DNA from: Roseimaritima multifibrata
GTDB lineage: Bacteria > Planctomycetota > Planctomycetia > Pirellulales > Pirellulaceae
Direction of reading: 5' to 3'
Length of the DNA stretch: 64,000 nucleotides
Assembly (NCBI RefSeq): GCF_007741495.1
Contig: NZ_CP036262.1
Coordinates: 6,572,001 to 6,636,000 of the forward strand
Part shown: piece by piece, positions 58,815 to 64,000 of the stretch
How positions within the stretch are numbered: position 1 is the stretch's first letter
How the letters are laid out: each line of letters opens with the position of its first letter
The notes under the pieces: generated by a model
What the model was told of the DNA's origin: nothing
The model's database searches: none
What the model saw: the letters and a program-made list of their open reading frames with translations, nothing else
Program-made: the position numbers and the translations under genes

Positions 58815-61800
58815 ATGTTTCGTTTTTCCCGCCTCCTCCGCAAATCCCTTCAAAAAAACAGCCGTTCGGCTCCCAAACGACTGGCTCCTGCCTGGGAAAC
58901 CTGCGAATTAGAACCTCGAGTGATGCTGGCCGGCGACGCCGGAGCGGTTGTTGCCGATGCTGCTACCGCACCCGCCGCCGAAATGGCCGAGCGGACTCCG
59001 GGCACTCCCTCGGCCGCCGCAAACGACGCCGTTTCCGATGTTTCCAGCGGCGTCACATCAACAGCATCCAGCCTTCTGTTTGTCGATTCCAACGTTGCCG
59101 ATTTCTCGCAATTGACCGACCAGGTCGGCTTGAAAACCGAAGTCATTTTGCTCGATTCGGCGCGTGATGGCTTGGACCAAATATCGGAAATCCTGGCCAG
59201 GCGATCGAACATCTCCTCGATCCATTTATTGACCCACGGCCAAGCTGGACAGATCGAACTGGCAGGTCAAACGATCGATCGGACGACGCTTGAAAATCGC
59301 TCCAACCAGTTGCAAAAATGGGCCAACGCATTGACCCCCGATGCGGACATTTTGCTGTATGGATGCCACACAGGCGCCGATCAAGTGGGTGCCCAGTTTG
59401 TTCGCCGAATGGCTAATCTAACGGGCGCCGATGTGGCAGCCTCCAACGATATGACAGGGCACAAAAATTCAGGCGGTGACTGGGAACTGGAACAACAGAC
59501 CGGCTCGATCGAAACGTCAATCGCTTTCGCCGCGACCGCAACGGAAACCTATCAAGGGGTCCTGCCCATCAGCATCCGAGCCGCTGGGGCAACGGGCGAA
59601 GAACAGATGTCGCTACAAATCGATGGTGTCACTGTCCAAACATGGAATAACATTGGCGGCGATTTCGATGCGGGCGAATTCGAAACCTATACCTTCGACC
59701 CCGGTGAAAGCATTGCGTCCGACCGAATCCGGGTCACTTTCAACAATGACATCTACGAGGAAAATGGAACGGACCGGAACCTCCGTGTTGACAGCATCAC
59801 CGTCGACGGACAAACGCTCCAGACCGAAGACCCTTCGGTCTATTCCACGGGCACATGGAAAGCGGAAGATGGCATCGCCCCAGGGTTTCGAGAAAGTGAA
59901 ATCCTGCATGCCAACGGCTACTTTCAATTCGGCCAAGCGGCAACCATCGGATCGCGAATCACGATCGATGCCGCCGGATCGACCGGCGAAGAAACAATGG
60001 AACTGCGGATCGACGGACAAACCGTTCAGACCTGGCAAAATGTTAGCGGCGACCCTGACAATCGGAACTTCAATACCTACGAATACTTCGCTTCGGAAAC
60101 CGTCACTGCCGATCGAATCCAAGTCGCTTTCACGAACGATTTATACGACCCCAATGGAATCGATCGCAATCTAGTTGTCGATAAAATCCAGGTCGACGCG
60201 ATCGAGTACGAAGCCGAAGCCCCCGAGGTCTTTTCCACAGGATCATGGAAACCAGAAGACGGCGTCCAACCAGGATTTCGAGAGAGTGAATTCCTGAACT
60301 CCAATGGCTATCTGCAGTTTGCCGCAGACGACACTTCAGGCCCTCGTTCAACGATTCGCATCTTTGCGGCCGGGACCACCAACAGCGAACAGATGTCTCT
60401 TCAGATCAATGGCGTGTCATGGCAATCGTGGGACAATATCGGCGGCGATGCGACCACGGGTGATTTTGTTGCCTACACCTACCAAGCTGAAGGAGTCGTA
60501 TCGGCTGACAACGTGCGAGTCGCGTTTACCAACGACTTGCTGGACGGAGACTTTGATCGCAACCTCCGCGTCGACCGAATTGAAATTGACGGGGTTGTCT
60601 TTCAGACCGAAGCCCCCAACGTATTTTCGACCGGCACTTGGTTACCGGAAGATGGACTGGTCGAAGGGTACCGCGAGAACGAATTCCTCCATACCGACGG
60701 GTACTTTCAGTATGCAGCGGCACCTGACAATCCTGGTGTCATCGCCCTCTCGGGAAGTGTTCTAACCGCCAGTGAAACCGACACAGAAGTGGCGATCACC
60801 GTCCTTCGCAGCGGGGGAAGCGACGGCCTGAGCACTGTCGATTTCAGCACATTGGATGGGACCGCGATCGCCGGTGAAGACTACCTACCACAAAGCGGAA
60901 CGCTGACCTTTGAACCGGGACAGACCGAAAAAACGATTTTGGTTTCAATCCTGAATGACAGCCTTGCGGAAGGGAATGAGACGTTCAATTTCGCCATCGA
61001 CAACATCAACGGCGGAGCCACTCTGCTGGCACCGCGAACGGCTACCGTGACCATCGCCGATGACGATACCATCCTTCCCGCCTACACCGATTTCAGTAGC
61101 CTCGCCGGGCTGACATTAAATGAAGATGCGGTCACCAGCAACAATGAACTGCTGATCACAACCGCAACCCGAGCCGAAGAAGGGTCGGCCTTCTTCAATG
61201 CTCCGTTGCCGATCAATGTTGACACCTCTTTTCAAACTCAGTTTCAGTTCAAACTAGACGGCGGGCAACAGTCTTTAGGAGCCGATGGATTCACATTTGT
61301 GCTCCAGAATGATCCGCGTGGCGTGAACGCATTGGGTCCCGGTGGGGGCGACCTAGCGTACACGGGAATCGTCAATAGTTTGGCGATTAAATTTGACACC
61401 TATCAAAATGACGGAGAAATCAACAACAATCACATCTCCGTTGTAACGAACGGCGACATTGCCAACCCGCTGGAAACGCGTATCCCTTTGCTTGACATCA
61501 ACAATGGCGACATCGTCAATACGTGGATCGAGTACAACGGAAACACCAATCAACTGGCCGTTTACGTTTCCGATTCCACGGTAAAACCAGAACAACCTCT
61601 GATTGTCTCCAGCATCGACCTGCCCGCTCTGGTCGGGTCGCAGGCCTACATGGGATTCACCGCTGCAACGGGTGGTTCCTACAATAACCATCGCATTCTG
61701 AACTGGAATGTAAACCTGGAAACGCCCTCCGACATTCTGCCACCGACGCCGGGATCGACGCTCGTTGGCGAAACCCTTTTCGCGGAGCTGAACCAACCGA

Positions 61801-63026
61801 CAGATATCGACTGGAACCCGGACGGGACCAACATGTATATCTCGGAGAAATCGGGACTGATCAAGGTTTCTCGAAATGGAGAACTGCAAGCGACTCCATT
61901 TGTCGACATCCGAAACCAGGTTAACGACACCCGCGACCGCGGCTTGCTAGATATCGCCGTCCACCCTGATTTCGAAAACAATCCTTACGTCTACTTGCTG
62001 TACACCTACGATCCACCCGAGGTTTACGACAATTCCGGACATAGCTTGGCCGGTCCAGACAAAAATGGAAACCGAGCGGGTCGCTTGATTCGGGTGACCG
62101 CCGATGCGTCGACCAACTACACCACGGCCGTCGCGGGAAGCGAAGTCATCCTATTGGGCGCGAATAGTACCTGGGACAACTTCAATGGATTCGCCAACAG
62201 CACCTCCGACTTTAACGAACCACCTGCCGGGATCCTCCCGGACGGTTCCAATGTGCAAGATTTTATCGCCAGTGATAGTGAATCGCACACCGTAGGTTCG
62301 TTGGCGTTTGGAGCGGACGGAAATCTGTTTGTTTCGATCGGTGATGGGGCCAGCTACAACCGAGTCGACCCGCGGGCCGTCCGCGTCCAAGACATCGACA
62401 ATCTCTCTGGCAAAATCTTGCGAATCGATCCACTGACCGGAGCCGGCCTGAGCGACAACCCTTTCTTTGACGTCAGCGATGCCAACGCAAACCGGTCCAA
62501 GGTCTACCAACTGGGGCTTCGCAATCCCTTCCGAATCACCGTCGCCCCCAATAGTGGCGACCTGTTTGTCGGTGACGTTGGCTGGACCAAATGGGAAGAA
62601 ATCAATTCCGCAGCGGCCGGAGCCAATTTCGGTTGGCCCTATTATGAAGGTGGCAGCGGAACCAGCGTGCAAACCAACGGCTACAAAGACCTAGCCGAAG
62701 CGATTGCGTTTTATAACAGCGGAGAAATTGTCACCCCGTCGCAGTTTGCGTTGAACCACGGAGCCGACGGAATCAATGCGATTGTCCTTGGAGCGGTCTA
62801 CAGCGGCGACGTCTACCCAGAAGAGTACCAAGGCGACTTATTCTTCAATGACTTGGGCCAAGGCTTGGTCCGCAACGCCAGCCTGGACGTCGACGGAAAC
62901 GTCATCAATGTGCAGAACTTCACCACCGATGCCGGCGTGGTCGTGTCGATTCAGCAAGGCCCCGATGGGACGTTGCACTACGTCGATCTAGATGACGGAT
63001 TGATCGGACATTGGTACTTCGCCTAA
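58815..63026 (+). CDS. Giant LEPR-motif exoprotein: DUF4347, CBM-like x3, Calx-beta, lectin-like, sugar dehydrogenase-like
   Basis: A 1403-residue protein from the ATG at 58815, which begins with a basic stretch and the motif ELEPRVMLAGD (31-41), the planctomycete LEPR-type N-terminal signature. DUF4347 follows at about 86-248, with H141 (LLTHGQAG) and C184 (LLYGCHTGA), a His/Cys pair like that of caspase-fold (CHAT-like) domains. Three similar modules of about 120 residues (about 251-373, 381-502, 512-634) resemble xylan-binding CBM60 domains. Calx-beta occupies about 640-752 (SGTLTFEPGQTEKTI), a legume-lectin-like domain about 756-970, and a soluble PQQ glucose/sorbosone dehydrogenase-like propeller about 981-1399. 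It is likely surface-bound or secreted by the neighbouring HlyD/M50/TolC genes. Family names are from sequence recognition only. Confidence 0.88.
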   Translation: MFRFSRLLRKSLQKNSRSAPKRLAPAWETCELEPRVMLAGDAGAVVADAATAPAAEMAERTPGTPSAAANDAVSDVSSGVTSTASSLLFVDSNVADFSQLTDQVGLKTEVILLDSARDGLDQISEILARRSNISSIHLLTHGQAGQIELAGQTIDRTTLENRSNQLQKWANALTPDADILLYGCHTGADQVGAQFVRRMANLTGADVAASNDMTGHKNSGGDWELEQQTGSIETSIAFAATATETYQGVLPISIRAAGATGEEQMSLQIDGVTVQTWNNIGGDFDAGEFETYTFDPGESIASDRIRVTFNNDIYEENGTDRNLRVDSITVDGQTLQTEDPSVYSTGTWKAEDGIAPGFRESEILHANGYFQFGQAATIGSRITIDAAGSTGEETMELRIDGQTVQTWQNVSGDPDNRNFNTYEYFASETVTADRIQVAFTNDLYDPNGIDRNLVVDKIQVDAIEYEAEAPEVFSTGSWKPEDGVQPGFRESEFLNSNGYLQFAADDTSGPRSTIRIFAAGTTNSEQMSLQINGVSWQSWDNIGGDATTGDFVAYTYQAEGVVSADNVRVAFTNDLLDGDFDRNLRVDRIEIDGVVFQTEAPNVFSTGTWLPEDGLVEGYRENEFLHTDGYFQYAAAPDNPGVIALSGSVLTASETDTEVAITVLRSGGSDGLSTVDFSTLDGTAIAGEDYLPQSGTLTFEPGQTEKTILVSILNDSLAEGNETFNFAIDNINGGATLLAPRTATVTIADDDTILPAYTDFSSLAGLTLNEDAVTSNNELLITTATRAEEGSAFFNAPLPINVDTSFQTQFQFKLDGGQQSLGADGFTFVLQNDPRGVNALGPGGGDLAYTGIVNSLAIKFDTYQNDGEINNNHISVVTNGDIANPLETRIPLLDINNGDIVNTWIEYNGNTNQLAVYVSDSTVKPEQPLIVSSIDLPALVGSQAYMGFTAATGGSYNNHRILNWNVNLETPSDILPPTPGSTLVGETLFAELNQPTDIDWNPDGTNMYISEKSGLIKVSRNGELQATPFVDIRNQVNDTRDRGLLDIAVHPDFENNPYVYLLYTYDPPEVYDNSGHSLAGPDKNGNRAGRLIRVTADASTNYTTAVAGSEVILLGANSTWDNFNGFANSTSDFNEPPAGILPDGSNVQDFIASDSESHTVGSLAFGADGNLFVSIGDGASYNRVDPRAVRVQDIDNLSGKILRIDPLTGAGLSDNPFFDVSDANANRSKVYQLGLRNPFRITVAPNSGDLFVGDVGWTKWEEINSAAAGANFGWPYYEGGSGTSVQTNGYKDLAEAIAFYNSGEIVTPSQFALNHGADGINAIVLGAVYSGDVYPEEYQGDLFFNDLGQGLVRNASLDVDGNVINVQNFTTDAGVVVSIQQGPDGTLHYVDLDDGLIGHWYFA

Positions 63027-63072
63027 ACCACAACCCTGAAACGAATCGCGTCGATCCTAAATCTCCTTGGGT

Positions 63073-63984
63073 TTAGGAGGCCTGTTTTCTTTGGCCAAAT
63101 TTCTCGAATGCCAGGACGGCGAAAAAGGCGGCGGCCGCTAGGCAAATCAAACCGGCGATCGAACCTTCCCATGCGGCCGGAGGAACCAATTCCCAGGTCC
63201 GCTGGGAAAACTTCTCGGCGGCGGTCTCCGCGGTCGCTTGCTGCAGCGGCCACAATTTCCGCAGCGATCCCAACATCAATCCCAACAACATCGCAAACGT
63301 TGCTCCGGGGCGATGGTCTAACAACCAACGCAGGATTCGGCTGAACAAGGCCAAACCGGTCAAGCATCCACAGCCAAACATCACCAGCTGTAAAAAACCG
63401 GGCATCGTGATTTCTCTTGCGACAAAAGCTTTGATCTGCTCCATGATCGGCTGGTAGGCGCCCAGCAGCAACAACACGAAGGCCCCACTGATTCCTGGCA
63501 AAATCATCGCACAGATCGAGATCATGCCCGCGAAAAAGATGAATCCTAGCGACGTATCACTACCCGCCGCGGTCAGGCAACTTAATTGGTACGCTCCGGC
63601 CGCCCCGGCAATCAACAAACACCCTCGCTGGATGTTCCACGTGCCGATCTCTTTGGCAACGATCACGCTGCTGCCCAAAATCAGGCCGAAAAAGACAGCA
63701 AACGTTTCGGCCATCCGGTGATCCAGCAACCAATGCATCAGGCTGGCCAGCGAGAGAATTCCGCCAGCGATACCGATCGCTAAACCGATCAAGAACCTCA
63801 AATCACAATGTTCGCCAACCGCCCGCCAGCGGCGTTCCCGCAGCAGAGCAAGCGCCGTCGGATCGAAGTGACTGATCGCCGTCACCAGCCGCTGGTAATG
63901 GCCAAGAACCAATGCGACCGTCCCACCACTGACCCCGGGAACCGTGTCGGCGGCTCCCATGCAGTAACCGCGCAGCACGTTCAT
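63073..63984 (-). CDS. DUF368 membrane protein (PopT-like polyprenyl-phosphate transporter); start possibly beyond window edge
   Basis: A 303-residue protein from the ATG at 63984 with about eight transmembrane spans. It starts MNVLRGYCMGAADTVPGVSG, the typical DUF368 opening; a second similar motif is AMILPGISGAFVLLLLGAY. DUF368 proteins (PopT) recycle undecaprenyl-phosphate across the membrane for cell-wall and surface-polymer synthesis. The frame is open upstream through to the window end, so the true start may lie beyond it. It is convergent with the giant exoprotein gene. Confidence 0.88.
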   Translation of the reverse strand: MNVLRGYCMGAADTVPGVSGGTVALVLGHYQRLVTAISHFDPTALALLRERRWRAVGEHCDLRFLIGLAIGIAGGILSLASLMHWLLDHRMAETFAVFFGLILGSSVIVAKEIGTWNIQRGCLLIAGAAGAYQLSCLTAAGSDTSLGFIFFAGMISICAMILPGISGAFVLLLLGAYQPIMEQIKAFVAREITMPGFLQLVMFGCGCLTGLALFSRILRWLLDHRPGATFAMLLGLMLGSLRKLWPLQQATAETAAEKFSQRTWELVPPAAWEGSIAGLICLAAAAFFAVLAFEKFGQRKQAS

Positions 63985-64000
63985 TCCATCGGAGTGCCAA

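Overview
The window looks like a chromosomal segment of a planctomycete, probably of the Pirellulaceae (relatives of Rhodopirellula). This rests on protein content: an N-terminal LEPR-type motif on a giant exoprotein, a DUF1080 secreted protein, Tat-exported sugar-isomerase-like and DUF3500-like proteins, FHA proteins, and long repeat-rich intergenic gaps. No rRNA, tRNA, phage, integrase or transposase gene was seen. The genus is inference.

Layout. 1-4.6 kb: Ppx/GppA phosphatase (cut by the window edge), a YihX-like HAD phosphatase, ilvD, and a secreted TIM-barrel isomerase-like protein. 4.9-12.4 kb: an unrecognised single-span membrane protein, a MoxR-type AAA+ ATPase with its VWA partner, and a secreted Gly/Tyr-rich protein. 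12.6-18.1 kb: a compact glycine-cleavage operon, gcvT-gcvH-gcvPA-gcvPB plus a lipoate/octanoate transferase that probably lipoylates GcvH. 18.4-23.8 kb: FHA protein, a large exported alpha/beta-hydrolase-like protein lacking its nucleophile, a small DUF, a TPR protein and a small conserved protein. 24.2-29.2 kb: an ABC-2 permease with two CNNM/CorC-type membrane proteins in an overlapping operon, then a lone Flp pilin and a HAMP-like membrane protein. 29.7-37.2 kb: zinc-ribbon membrane protein, NHL propeller, DUF3500-like protein, UPF0173 hydrolase, trpB, mutM and a terpenoid-cyclase-fold protein. 37.3-44 kb: dnaE, an odd PAS-HisKA-REC protein, FHA protein and an RlmI-like methyltransferase. 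44.2-48.8 kb: DUF1080 protein, then ispF, cysS, ruvC, ruvA. 49.2-51.1 kb: an ABC-2 exporter pair. 63.1-64 kb: a DUF368 (PopT-like) lipid-carrier transporter.

The most distinctive part is 51.5-63.0 kb: a PqqD-like/M50/HlyD fusion, a GAF-HlyD adaptor, a TolC-family lipoprotein and a 1403-residue LEPR/DUF4347 exoprotein carrying carbohydrate-binding-like, Calx-beta, lectin-like and sugar-dehydrogenase-like domains. It resembles a type I secretion module in which the ABC ATPase is replaced by a membrane-embedded site-2-protease-like protein. Between the TolC gene and the exoprotein lies a 4.5-copy array of a 150-bp nested-palindrome repeat.

Intergenic DNA holds at least four repeat families: three copies of a roughly 100-bp palindrome, a scattered inverted-repeat family sharing the core GTCGCCTTTCGCTC, one 382-bp element with 34-bp terminal inverted repeats, and the 150-bp tandem array. 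Some candidate elements enclose perfect palindromes, including one of 48 bp.
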